A stretch of 64,000 bases of DNA from G963663525 sp963663525 (GTDB lineage: Bacteria > Myxococcota_A > SURF-8 > G963663525), in NCBI GenBank assembly GCA_963663525.2, contig CAXXHC010000002.1, forward strand, positions 484,764 to 548,763, given 5' to 3'. Under the pieces are notes generated by a model. It worked only from the letters and a program-made list of their open reading frames with translations. It had not been told where the DNA came from and did no database searches. Positions 41,803 through 50,414 of this stretch are shown piece after piece. The stretch's first letter is position 1. Every line of letters begins with the position of its first letter. The position numbers and the translations under genes are program-made.

Positions 41803-44517
41803 TCAACCCTTTAAAAACGCCCGTAACGCTTCGAACACAGCCTCGGATTTCGCCGGATCGCCGCCACCCGCCTGGGCCAGGGCAGGTTTTCCGCCTCCTC
41901 GCGCCCCCGCCGCCGCAGCCGCAGCCGCGACGATTTTCCCCGCCGGGTAGTGTTTTTGCAGGTCGGGCGTCACAGCCACGACAAGCGCCAGTTTACCTCC
42001 GGCTTCCGCCGCAAGCGCCACAACGCCGCTTTCCATGTTGCCGCAAAGTTCCTGCACCAGTTCCCGAAGCGCCTTGATGTCGTCCGAGTCGATTTTCGCG
42101 GCCACGAGTTTCACGTCCCCGATGCTTTCGGCATGGTCGATCAGGTTGCCGGTCTGGGAGCGTGCCTGCTCTTTTTTCAACGATTCCGAAAGTTTACGCT
42201 CTTGCTTCAACTGCTCCATGAGCTGTCCGACCGCTTCGTCCGCCTTCTCCGGCGAGCAACTCAGACGTTGGGAAACGTGTTGCAGGGCGGAAAGCTGTTT
42301 CTGGATGTGCAGCAGCGCCGCCTCGCCGGTCAATCCTTCGATGCGCCGGATGCCCGCCGCGATGGAAGACTCGGAGAAGATTTTGAACAGTCCGATGTCG
42401 CCACTGCGGGAAACGTGCGTACCGCCGCACAATTCCATGGAATCGCCGATGCTCACCACGCGCACCGTGTCGCCGTATTTTTCGCCGAAAGTGGCGATGG
42501 CTCCGCGCGCCTTGGCTTCCTCGATGGGAAGAACCACGGTGGACGCCGCGTGATTGGCCACGATGGCGTTCTGCACGTGGCGCTCGATGCGCTCCAGTTC
42601 TTCAGGAGTAATCGCCTGGAAGTGGGCGAAATCAAAGCGCATTCGGTCCGGCCCGACCCACGAGCCCTCCTGCCGGACGTGGTCGCCCAACACGGTGCGC
42701 AGGGCGTCGAGCAGCAGATGGGTCACGCTGTGGTTGGCGCGGGTCAGCCTCCGACGCTTCCGATTGACGAGCGCCCGGACGGGAAGCGCGGGGCGCGGCG
42801 AGCCTGCAAGCACCTCGCCGATATGGACCGTCAGACCTTCCACCGGCTTGATCGTGTCGTCCACGCGCACGACGAGCGCCGCGTCCGGTCCTTCCGGCAT
42901 CGGGAGGTCTTCCGGCCAGCGGTGGGTGGCAGCGTCGAAATCGATGCTGGAGGGGTCGATGCCCGCACCGAGGATCAAGCCCCGGTCGCCGATCTGTCCG
43001 CCCGATTCCCCGTAAAACGGGGTGTTGGCCAGTACCAGTTCGACTTTTGCACCCGGTTGAGCCTGCTCCACCCGTTCGCCGTTTTCGAAGACGGCGACGA
43101 TTTCGGAGGTGGCGGATTCTTCTTCGTAGCCGGTGAATACCGTTTCACCAGCTTGGGCGCGAAGTTCGGAATACAACTCGGCTTTGGCGTCGGTGGCGCT
43201 TCCTTTCCAGGATTTCTTGCCCCGTTCCCGCTGCTTCTGCATCTCGGAATGAAAGCCTTCCTCGTCCACGGCGAGGCCGTGTTCTTCGGCAATCAACGCG
43301 GTCAGATCGGCGGGAAAACCAAAGGTATCATATAGTTGAAATACGACCTCGCCCTTGAGCGTGCCACCGTCTTGGGATTTGGCCTGGCGGATTTCCTCGT
43401 CCAGCAGCCCAAGCCCCCGATCGAGCGTGGTTAAAAAGCTTTCCTCCTCCCGCGTGGCCACGGTGAGGACGAAATCCCGGCGCTCGACCAGTTCGGGATA
43501 GAAACCACCCATTTGTTCGACTACCTTGCCGCAGGCATCGGCCAGCATCGGCTTGTCGAAACCCAGCAACCGGGCATGACGCACTGCCCGGCGGATGATG
43601 CGCCGCAGCACGTACCCGCGCCCCAGGTTGGAGGGCAGTACGCCGTCGGCCAGAAGGAAACTGATGGAGCGGGCGTGGTCGGCGATGACGCGCAGGGAAA
43701 CGTCGGCTTCGACCGAAGCGCCGTAAGTGGCACCTCCTCCGTGGGCGACGTGATGAATCAGCGGCAAAAACAGGTCGGTGTTGTAGTTGCTGTATACGCC
43801 TTCGGTCACGGCGACCATGCGTTCCAGACCGCCTCCGGTATCGACGCAAGGCCGTGGAAGGTCGGTCAGGCGACCGTCGGGATGGCGTTCGAACTGCATG
43901 AACACGAGGTTCCAGATTTCCAAAAAACGATCCGAATCGCCGTAGATGGTTTCGTCGGCCCAGATGCCTCCCGGTCCCGCTCCCTGGTCGAAGTGAATTT
44001 CACTGCACGGCCCCTGGGGGCCGGTATCGCCCATCATCCAGTAGTTGTCTTTTTCGTCCAGCCGGAACAGCTTGTCCGACGCCACGCCGATCTCTTTGTG
44101 CCAGAGATCGTAGGCTTCGTCGTCCTCGCGAAACACGGTGACGACCAGCCGGTCGGGGGGAAGTCCGAGGTTTTTCGTGACGAATTCCCAGGCGTAGCGG
44201 ATCGCGTCGCGCTTGAAGTAGTCGCCGAAAGAGAAATTCCCCAGCATTTCGAAGAACGTATGGTGGCGCGCCGTGCGACCGACGTTTTCGAGGTCGTTGT
44301 GCTTGCCTCCCGCCCGGACGCATTTCTGGGAACTGCACGCGGTGGGGAAAGGCGCTTCCTGTCTGCCGGTGAAGTAATCTTTGAACTGGTTCATGCCCGC
44401 GTTGGCGAACAGCAAAGTAGGATCGCCCGCCGGAACGAGGCTCGAACTGGGAATGCGCTTGTGGCCGCGTTGCTCGAAAAAGTCCAGAAACGTTTCCCGC
44501 AAAATGTCGGAACGCAT
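41803..44517 (-). CDS. alaS: Alanyl-tRNA synthetase
   Basis: 904 residues, in the usual 850-900 range. It starts with the class II motif region (HHTFFEMLGNFSFGDYFK). The editing domain has HxxxH in NHSVTHLLLDAL and the later zinc site CGGTHVSRSGDIG. A DHHA1-type C-terminal domain is Ala/Gly-rich. It charges tRNA-Ala and clears mis-charged Ser. It starts 27 bases after the GH4 gene and may share its transcript, an unusual partner. Confidence 0.96.
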   Translation of the reverse strand: MRSDILRETFLDFFEQRGHKRIPSSSLVPAGDPTLLFANAGMNQFKDYFTGRQEAPFPTACSSQKCVRAGGKHNDLENVGRTARHHTFFEMLGNFSFGDYFKRDAIRYAWEFVTKNLGLPPDRLVVTVFREDDEAYDLWHKEIGVASDKLFRLDEKDNYWMMGDTGPQGPCSEIHFDQGAGPGGIWADETIYGDSDRFLEIWNLVFMQFERHPDGRLTDLPRPCVDTGGGLERMVAVTEGVYSNYNTDLFLPLIHHVAHGGGATYGASVEADVSLRVIADHARSISFLLADGVLPSNLGRGYVLRRIIRRAVRHARLLGFDKPMLADACGKVVEQMGGFYPELVERRDFVLTVATREEESFLTTLDRGLGLLDEEIRQAKSQDGGTLKGEVVFQLYDTFGFPADLTALIAEEHGLAVDEEGFHSEMQKQRERGKKSWKGSATDAKAELYSELRAQAGETVFTGYEEESATSEIVAVFENGERVEQAQPGAKVELVLANTPFYGESGGQIGDRGLILGAGIDPSSIDFDAATHRWPEDLPMPEGPDAALVVRVDDTIKPVEGLTVHIGEVLAGSPRPALPVRALVNRKRRRLTRANHSVTHLLLDALRTVLGDHVRQEGSWVGPDRMRFDFAHFQAITPEELERIERHVQNAIVANHAASTVVLPIEEAKARGAIATFGEKYGDTVRVVSIGDSMELCGGTHVSRSGDIGLFKIFSESSIAAGIRRIEGLTGEAALLHIQKQLSALQHVSQRLSCSPEKADEAVGQLMEQLKQERKLSESLKKEQARSQTGNLIDHAESIGDVKLVAAKIDSDDIKALRELVQELCGNMESGVVALAAEAGGKLALVVAVTPDLQKHYPAGKIVAAAAAAAGARGGGKPALAQAGGGDPAKSEAVFEALRAFLKG

Positions 44518-44544
44518 GGATGATTCTCCCGTAAATTCCGCAGT

Positions 44545-45807
44545 TTAGCGGAATTCCAGCTTGTTGATTTTCAGCAGGTCGTCCAGCACGAGCTTTGCCT
44601 TTTCGGGACCGCAAAGAGGATGGATCGACAAGGCCATCAATGCAGCGTCGTAGCTCCGTAAAATGCCCGCCTCGACAGCCAGGGTTTCATAGGCTTTCAC
44701 CGCCTGCATCAGACCGAGGATTTTCGGCTCCGGCGGCTCCACCTTGAGAGGAACGATTTTATCTTTCGAAATATGCGCAGAGATTTCAACCACTTGACCC
44801 GCACCGATACCGTCCACGCAGTCCCCGGCCAGCACGTTGACGATGTGAGTCTGGTCGTTGAGCCCCATCAGCGAAGTCACGAGATCGATGGCGATTTTCG
44901 AGTAAAACGCACCGCCGCGCTTGGAAAGCGCTTCCGGCTTCGTAACGACGGACTCGTCTTTGTACATCGCCAACAGTTCGTTTTCGATCTCCATGACTTC
45001 CTGAGCACGGGATTTCGGCTTGGCCCATTGCTTGCCCAGCATATCGCTCGTGGCGTAAAAGTAGCGCAGGTACGGCGAAGGAATGAAGCCCAGTGCTCGC
45101 ACGAAGGCAGGATCGTATTCCAGCTCGGGAATGTTCGCCGGACCTTTCTGCTCGGCCAGATCCGAGATGATGCGCTCGGTAACATCCTCGCCGTCGAGGA
45201 AAACTTTGCGAATCCAGGACAGGTGGTTGAGGCCGACGTAATCGATGGTGATCCGGTCGGGATCACACTGGAGATACAGGGCGAGGTCCATCACCGCACC
45301 GATGGGAATGTTGCACAACCCAACGACACGAGACAGACCCATCCAATGCAGAGACTCGGTAATCAACCCGGACGGATTGGTGAAGTTGACGACCCATGCA
45401 TCGGGACAGTAGTCCTTGATATCTTTGGTGATTTCCTGCATCACGGGGATGGTTCTCAACGCCTTGGCGAAACCACCCACACCAGTGGTTTCCTGGCCGA
45501 TCAACCCGTGAGCGTGGCCGAGTTTGATGTCTTTGTGACGGCCTTTTTGCCCACCGACGCGAATTTGCGTCAGCACGAAATCCGACCCTTTCAACGCCGA
45601 GGGACGATCCTGGCTCAGTGCCACGGTAAACGGGGCTCTGGCGTGGGCCGTCATGCGTTGGGAAAACTCCCCGACGACCTTCAGCCGTTCGGGATCGGTA
45701 TCCAACAAAACCACTTCGGTCAGGTCCAGTTTTTCCGCGCTTCGAATAAAACCGTCGATCAATTCCGGGGTGTATGTCGAACCACCGCCGATCACCGTTA
45801 CTTTCAT
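44545..45807 (-). CDS. GH4 6-phospho-glycosidase (6-phospho-beta-glucosidase type)
   Basis: 420 residues. NAD-binding GGGSTYTPE at the N-terminus; metal ligands C165 (GLCNIPIG) and H195 (GLNHLS); FTNPSG in between. GH4 enzymes cleave glycosides by an NAD+ and Mn2+ dependent redox elimination and usually act on 6-phosphosugars made by PTS uptake. No PTS gene is in the window, so the true substrate may be a non-phosphorylated glycoside or come from another locus. A GGAGGAG site precedes the start. Confidence 0.92.
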   Translation of the reverse strand: MKVTVIGGGSTYTPELIDGFIRSAEKLDLTEVVLLDTDPERLKVVGEFSQRMTAHARAPFTVALSQDRPSALKGSDFVLTQIRVGGQKGRHKDIKLGHAHGLIGQETTGVGGFAKALRTIPVMQEITKDIKDYCPDAWVVNFTNPSGLITESLHWMGLSRVVGLCNIPIGAVMDLALYLQCDPDRITIDYVGLNHLSWIRKVFLDGEDVTERIISDLAEQKGPANIPELEYDPAFVRALGFIPSPYLRYFYATSDMLGKQWAKPKSRAQEVMEIENELLAMYKDESVVTKPEALSKRGGAFYSKIAIDLVTSLMGLNDQTHIVNVLAGDCVDGIGAGQVVEISAHISKDKIVPLKVEPPEPKILGLMQAVKAYETLAVEAGILRSYDAALMALSIHPLCGPEKAKLVLDDLLKINKLEFR

Positions 45808-46147
45808 GACTCCTCCATAAAGACTGGGACCAAAACGCGCACAGACTAACCAACAATAGGAAGCGAGTCAAGGAAGGAAGGGTACGAAGATAGGATGTAT
45901 CACTGGGTTCCAGCCGCGATGGTCGCCAATATACAGTTTTGTAAAAATTTGCTAAAAATTGCCTTACAAAACCCGCCCGTCGGTTCTTCCAGATTCTTTG
46001 CAAAATTCTCGCTTGAAAATCCGATGCTGATTGTTTTTGGTTATTTACCCGTCTTTTAATTGCGAAACCGAAAGTTGTCCAACCATTACGAGGTTTCATA
46101 CAGGATCGGGAAGCGCCGAAAATCACACAGATCGTGTATCAACAGCC
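45808..46147. other. Intergenic region between gatB and the GH4 gene
   Basis: 340 bases without a gene. The only feature seen is an AT-rich inverted repeat GTTTTGTAA / TTACAAAAC at 45936-45944 and 45964-45972. It is too AT-rich for a normal terminator. Confidence 0.5.
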
Positions 46148-47584
46148 CTACTCTTCCCCGGCCAGTCGTTCTTCCAAAAGCCTGCGGATTTCTTCGGGAT
46201 TTCCCTTACCGGCCAAACGCTCCATCACCTGTCCCACGAAAAAATGGATCAGTTGGGTTTTGCCGTTTCGGTAGCTTTCCACCTCATCGGAAAACGAGCG
46301 AGTCACGGCGAACACGGTCGTTTGGATGCGATCCAGATCCTCTACGATGTAGAGTTCCTCCATTTCGGCGACAACCAACGGGTCGCGGCCTTCGTCGAGG
46401 GCGCGGGTGATGGCGTTCTCGACGTTACGGCGCGTGAAACGTTTCTCTTCGATCCCGAGAATCAACTCGGCCAAGCTGCTCGCACGAAACGGACCACCCG
46501 GTAAAAATGCGTGTCCACGTTCGCGAAGTTTGCCTAAAATTTCGTTGTTTACCCAATTCGCCGCCGCCACGGCGGGAGCACCTTCCTCCACCACGGCTTC
46601 GAACCAGCGTGCGCGCTCCGTTTCGGCCAATAACGTGAAAGTAATAGAGGGATCGAGCCCCAACTCCTCGACATACCTCTGGAATTTGGCCCACGGCAAT
46701 TCGGGCGGCTCCTCGCCCACCGCTTCGGCGATGAACTCCTCGTCGATCCCCAGCGGTGGAAGGTCCGGTTCGGGAAAATAGCGATAGTCGGGGCTGCTCT
46801 CCTTGGAACGCATCGGCTCGGTTTTACCGGTTTCCGGGTTCCAGTTGAGCGTCACAGGGTGGCGTTCGTCCTCTTTTTGTGCACTTTGGCGCTTGATTTC
46901 GTATTCTACAGCCTTTCGAATGGCCTGAAATGAATTGAGATTCTTGATTTCGGTTCGCACGCCGGGTGGATCGTCTTCATGCTCGCGTATAGAAGTATTT
47001 ACGTCGCAACGCAACGCGCCTTTTTCCATATCGCCGCTGCCGATTTCCAACATGCGCACAAGTTTCCGCACCGCCGATACATAAGCCGCCGCATCGGCTG
47101 CGGAATGGATATCGGGGCGGCAGACCATTTCCACGAGTGGCATTCCGCTGCGGTTGAAATCAATCAGACTGTATTCGCCGTGGTCGGGATGGGTCGAGCG
47201 ACCGCTATCTTCTTCCAGATGCAGGCGTTCTATACGAACCTCGAAGCGGCTGCCGTCATTGCGGTACACGGGAATGTTCCCGCCTTCGGCCAGTGGACGG
47301 CTTTGCTGCGTAATCTGGTAGCCTTTGACGAGATCCGGGTAAAAGTAGTTTTTCCGTTCGAATAGGCTCTCAGGAGCGATATCCGCCCCGATGGCATGGG
47401 CGAGTCGCACGGCGAAAAGCACGGCCTTGCGGTTCAGTTTCGGCAATGCACCGGGGAGTCCCAGACAAACCGGACAGGTCAGCGAGTTGGGTTCCTTGCC
47501 GAAGATGTCCGTCGAACAGGGACAGAACAGTTTGCTGTTCGTCGCCAATTGAATGTGAATTTCGATCCCAATCGAAGCGATCAC
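46148..47584 (-). CDS. gatB: Aspartyl/glutamyl-tRNA amidotransferase subunit B
   Basis: 478 residues, normal for GatB. The N-terminal cradle domain has IGIEIHIQL, the zinc cysteines CPCS and CPVCLG, and DLVKGYQITQ; a C-terminal YqeY-like tail ends the protein. It recognises Glu-tRNA-Gln or Asp-tRNA-Asn and converts it to the amide with GatA and GatC. gatA and gatC are not beside it. Its presence shows that this organism makes at least one of Gln-tRNA or Asn-tRNA by the indirect route. Confidence 0.95.
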   Translation of the reverse strand: MIASIGIEIHIQLATNSKLFCPCSTDIFGKEPNSLTCPVCLGLPGALPKLNRKAVLFAVRLAHAIGADIAPESLFERKNYFYPDLVKGYQITQQSRPLAEGGNIPVYRNDGSRFEVRIERLHLEEDSGRSTHPDHGEYSLIDFNRSGMPLVEMVCRPDIHSAADAAAYVSAVRKLVRMLEIGSGDMEKGALRCDVNTSIREHEDDPPGVRTEIKNLNSFQAIRKAVEYEIKRQSAQKEDERHPVTLNWNPETGKTEPMRSKESSPDYRYFPEPDLPPLGIDEEFIAEAVGEEPPELPWAKFQRYVEELGLDPSITFTLLAETERARWFEAVVEEGAPAVAAANWVNNEILGKLRERGHAFLPGGPFRASSLAELILGIEEKRFTRRNVENAITRALDEGRDPLVVAEMEELYIVEDLDRIQTTVFAVTRSFSDEVESYRNGKTQLIHFFVGQVMERLAGKGNPEEIRRLLEERLAGEE

Positions 47585-47635
47585 GCCACAGTGCCTTTCT
47601 CCCGATGGGAGTGGTAACCTATGGTAAAAACTCCG

Positions 47636-50287
47636 TTATTCAAGAATGTTTGCATAACGCAACCCCCAATAAGGGAGCAGCCACACCATCGGACCGGCTA
47701 GCCCTTTGCCGTCTCTTCCTTCTATTGCACTATAGGGGTTGCCATTCCACCAGAAGGCCCGGATTTCGTCGTAGGGAAGCACTTCCGTAAGCTGTTCTTC
47801 CCCGAAACGATCGCGGGAATCCTGGGTTTTCACGTCGGTGCGCTGCAGGTTGTCGAAATACCATTTGCGTAGATCCAACGGCATTTCACGCAAGGTCCGC
47901 AGGGCATCGTCGATTTCCGCCTCGCCCACGAGTTCCGATCCCGCCGCCAAGGAGACGATGGCCGCCCACAGCGGGTTGCGTTCGGGCTTTTCGTATTCGT
48001 AGAAGAATTTCAGCGTATCGATCCAAATCTCCCGCCGTTCGTCGTTGGGCTCGTAGCGGATCAGTGTGGCATAGGCCAACATCGCCAGTTCGTGATCGGA
48101 ATGATTCTTGATACCCGGCGTCGTGACAGTGTACGCATTGTGCACACCCATCACCACCTCATCGTATCGATACTCGCGAATCAGCATTTCGTAGGCATCG
48201 TAGAATTTCTTTTCGCCCGTCATGTGGTAGGCGGACAACATCACGCCCAGAATTTCTACCGAATTCAGCCAGCCGCCGCCGAATGCGGCGTCGCCGCACA
48301 TCTCGATCTTTTCGAGATCTCCACCCACGCAGGCATCCAGGCCATCCACCGCAATGGCCAGATATTCCGGCGCAAAATGCCCGTGCCCCGTTTTTTCGCC
48401 ATCCAGGTCGAGCAGCAGAAATCCGTGACGCAGGATGTAATCGGCCAGCGCTCCGGCGTGGTCGGCGACGTTTTGTTTCTCGCCGTTGTCCTCTTGGGCG
48501 CAGAAATCGTAATACAGCGGAAATCCGTAGAAATGGCCGTCGATTTCGTCGGAGGAGGTATCGTCTTTCCAGTAATAATTCTCGCCTTCGTAGGTCACGG
48601 GATGCCAGTTGTCCTGCGTTTCTTTGCTCGTGTAAACGTCGCCTTCGTCGTCGCGCACCAACGAACGAGTAATGAAACCGTAGCCGAGATCCGTCTTTTT
48701 GAAATCCTCGCCCGGTACGTCGATTTGCAGCAGCATGTTGCCCATCGCCTTGCGGGCTTTTTCGCAGTATTTTTCTTCACCGGTCGCGCCGTAGGCGTAG
48801 GCCCAACCACCGATCATCATCTGCGTCCAAAGGCCGTCGTTGTCCTTGTCGTGCAGTTTTGCGGGCTGGCTTTGGTCCCATGGATCGTCGCGAGAGGCGT
48901 CCGACGACACGAAGCCGTCCATGCGCCAGTAGTCGCGATCCAGTGTATCTTCAAAGATTTCCATCTTGTCTTCCAAAGTCCGTTTCACGAGATCCACGCG
49001 GGTGATGCCCTTCGAGGTACCGAACCAGCGGGAGCCGTCGTTGCCGAAAGCCACCGCGTTGACGTGGTTGTCCAGCAACCAGCGCTGGGAATAGTAATAG
49101 TCTTTATGCTCAAGAGAGCGATCCGCCGCCGTAAAACGCAGGTACGTCGCGCCGCTTTGGTGGCCGATCAGCAACTCGTTGCCCTGCACGTCGAGATCGG
49201 TGGCGAAACGGTTGGGAAGCTTTCCGTATTCGGCGGGAAACTGGAAATCCGCTTCCGGCAGGCTCAGGCCGTAGGAGGTAGCGACCCATATATCCATCGC
49301 CGCTCCGGTTCCCCCGAACGCCACTTCGCGGGCGCGGTTGTCGGACAGTTTTTCGTTTTCCGCAGTGAATTCAGTGATATTCGTCCCATCGAAAATCTTC
49401 ACACCTTCGTCCGTCCCGACGATCAAACGACCGTCCATGAGCAAGTCGTTGACCTTTTCTCCCTCGCAAAATTGTACCAATACAAAGTCATCGCGATCAT
49501 CGAAATAAAGCGTATATACGCCGTCGGAAGTGCCCAACCAGACCATTTCCGCCATTTCCGGGTCTGGAGGGTTGCCGAAAAAACCGGTCCCAACCGTCAC
49601 CGCGTTCACGGCGTCTCCAACCCATTCATAGGATCGCACCGTATCGTTCTCCACATCGTACATCACGACGAGCCAGTTCTTCGGGGGCGTCTCCTCGCCT
49701 TCCATTTCGGTTTCAGACTCGGCGAGTTCGGCGTTTTCCGCTTCGATTTCATCTTCCAAGTCTTCCGCGTCGGCGTCGCCACCTTCCTGGGGTTCGTCGC
49801 GCCGCTTGGAATCCAGAAGGTCGGGCAGTTCGAATACCGCCACCAACTCTCCGGTGTAGGTCAATTTTCTCGACATCGCCACCACGGCAGCGTCACCGGT
49901 CTGCGTGTCGAGGGTTTCGAAGCGATCCTCGCCAGGAAGATAGCGCATCAGTCCCCCGGCGCCACCCGCGTATAGGGTACCGCCGAGGAACGCCAACGCC
50001 CGCACGTCGAGATTGGGGAGTTTTTCCGTCGTGCGGTAATAGGTGGTTTCCTCGTGATCGAAGGTCACATCGGGACGCGTCGCCGCCGGGCTTCGAACTT
50101 CGTGAACACCTGCGCTTTCCGGGTAGCTATACGGAAGGGACTCCTCCTCTTCCATCTCTCCGTTTTCGGAAACGAGATCTTCATCACCCATCGTTTGCGT
50201 GCTCGAGTCGCCATCGTCGCAGGCAAACGAAAGGAAAACGAAGACCAAAACCATTGTTAGTTGAAAGATGATGTTGCGAGTATGCAT
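47636..50287 (-). CDS. Large lipoprotein with beta-propeller and alpha/alpha-toroid-like regions
   Basis: 883 residues. The lipoprotein signal ends FLSFAC (C23). An acidic Asp/Glu/Ser linker follows (about 24-55). Residues about 75-450 contain repeated propeller-like blades (for example VNAVAFGNDGSRWFGTSKGITRVD, as in two-component-regulator propellers), with a second acidic insert near 165-205. Residues about 450-880 are helical with Trp/Tyr-rich text typical of alpha/alpha barrels used by glycan-active or epimerase enzymes. No catalytic motif is certain. It is divergent from lptD with a 127-bp shared upstream region. Confidence 0.75.
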   Translation of the reverse strand: MHTRNIIFQLTMVLVFVFLSFACDDGDSSTQTMGDEDLVSENGEMEEEESLPYSYPESAGVHEVRSPAATRPDVTFDHEETTYYRTTEKLPNLDVRALAFLGGTLYAGGAGGLMRYLPGEDRFETLDTQTGDAAVVAMSRKLTYTGELVAVFELPDLLDSKRRDEPQEGGDADAEDLEDEIEAENAELAESETEMEGEETPPKNWLVVMYDVENDTVRSYEWVGDAVNAVTVGTGFFGNPPDPEMAEMVWLGTSDGVYTLYFDDRDDFVLVQFCEGEKVNDLLMDGRLIVGTDEGVKIFDGTNITEFTAENEKLSDNRAREVAFGGTGAAMDIWVATSYGLSLPEADFQFPAEYGKLPNRFATDLDVQGNELLIGHQSGATYLRFTAADRSLEHKDYYYSQRWLLDNHVNAVAFGNDGSRWFGTSKGITRVDLVKRTLEDKMEIFEDTLDRDYWRMDGFVSSDASRDDPWDQSQPAKLHDKDNDGLWTQMMIGGWAYAYGATGEEKYCEKARKAMGNMLLQIDVPGEDFKKTDLGYGFITRSLVRDDEGDVYTSKETQDNWHPVTYEGENYYWKDDTSSDEIDGHFYGFPLYYDFCAQEDNGEKQNVADHAGALADYILRHGFLLLDLDGEKTGHGHFAPEYLAIAVDGLDACVGGDLEKIEMCGDAAFGGGWLNSVEILGVMLSAYHMTGEKKFYDAYEMLIREYRYDEVVMGVHNAYTVTTPGIKNHSDHELAMLAYATLIRYEPNDERREIWIDTLKFFYEYEKPERNPLWAAIVSLAAGSELVGEAEIDDALRTLREMPLDLRKWYFDNLQRTDVKTQDSRDRFGEEQLTEVLPYDEIRAFWWNGNPYSAIEGRDGKGLAGPMVWLLPYWGLRYANILE

Positions 50288-50414
50288 GAACCGCTCCCAA
50301 ATTAGAGTTGCGAAAGATTGCCGAACGTGAAACTATCGTGACGTTTCCGTTAAGATTAGTCGCAACCCTTCCCCAGGTCAAAATTATTGTGATTCCCACC
50401 CTCCCGAAAGCACG

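Noticed and set aside
41576..44600. Possible T-box or amino-acid riboswitch upstream of alaS
   Set aside because: Only 27 bases separate alaS from the GH4 stop, and no T-box sequence is present.
45936..45972. AT-rich inverted repeat as the gatB terminator
   Set aside because: The stem has almost no GC pairs and lies about 175 bases after the stop.
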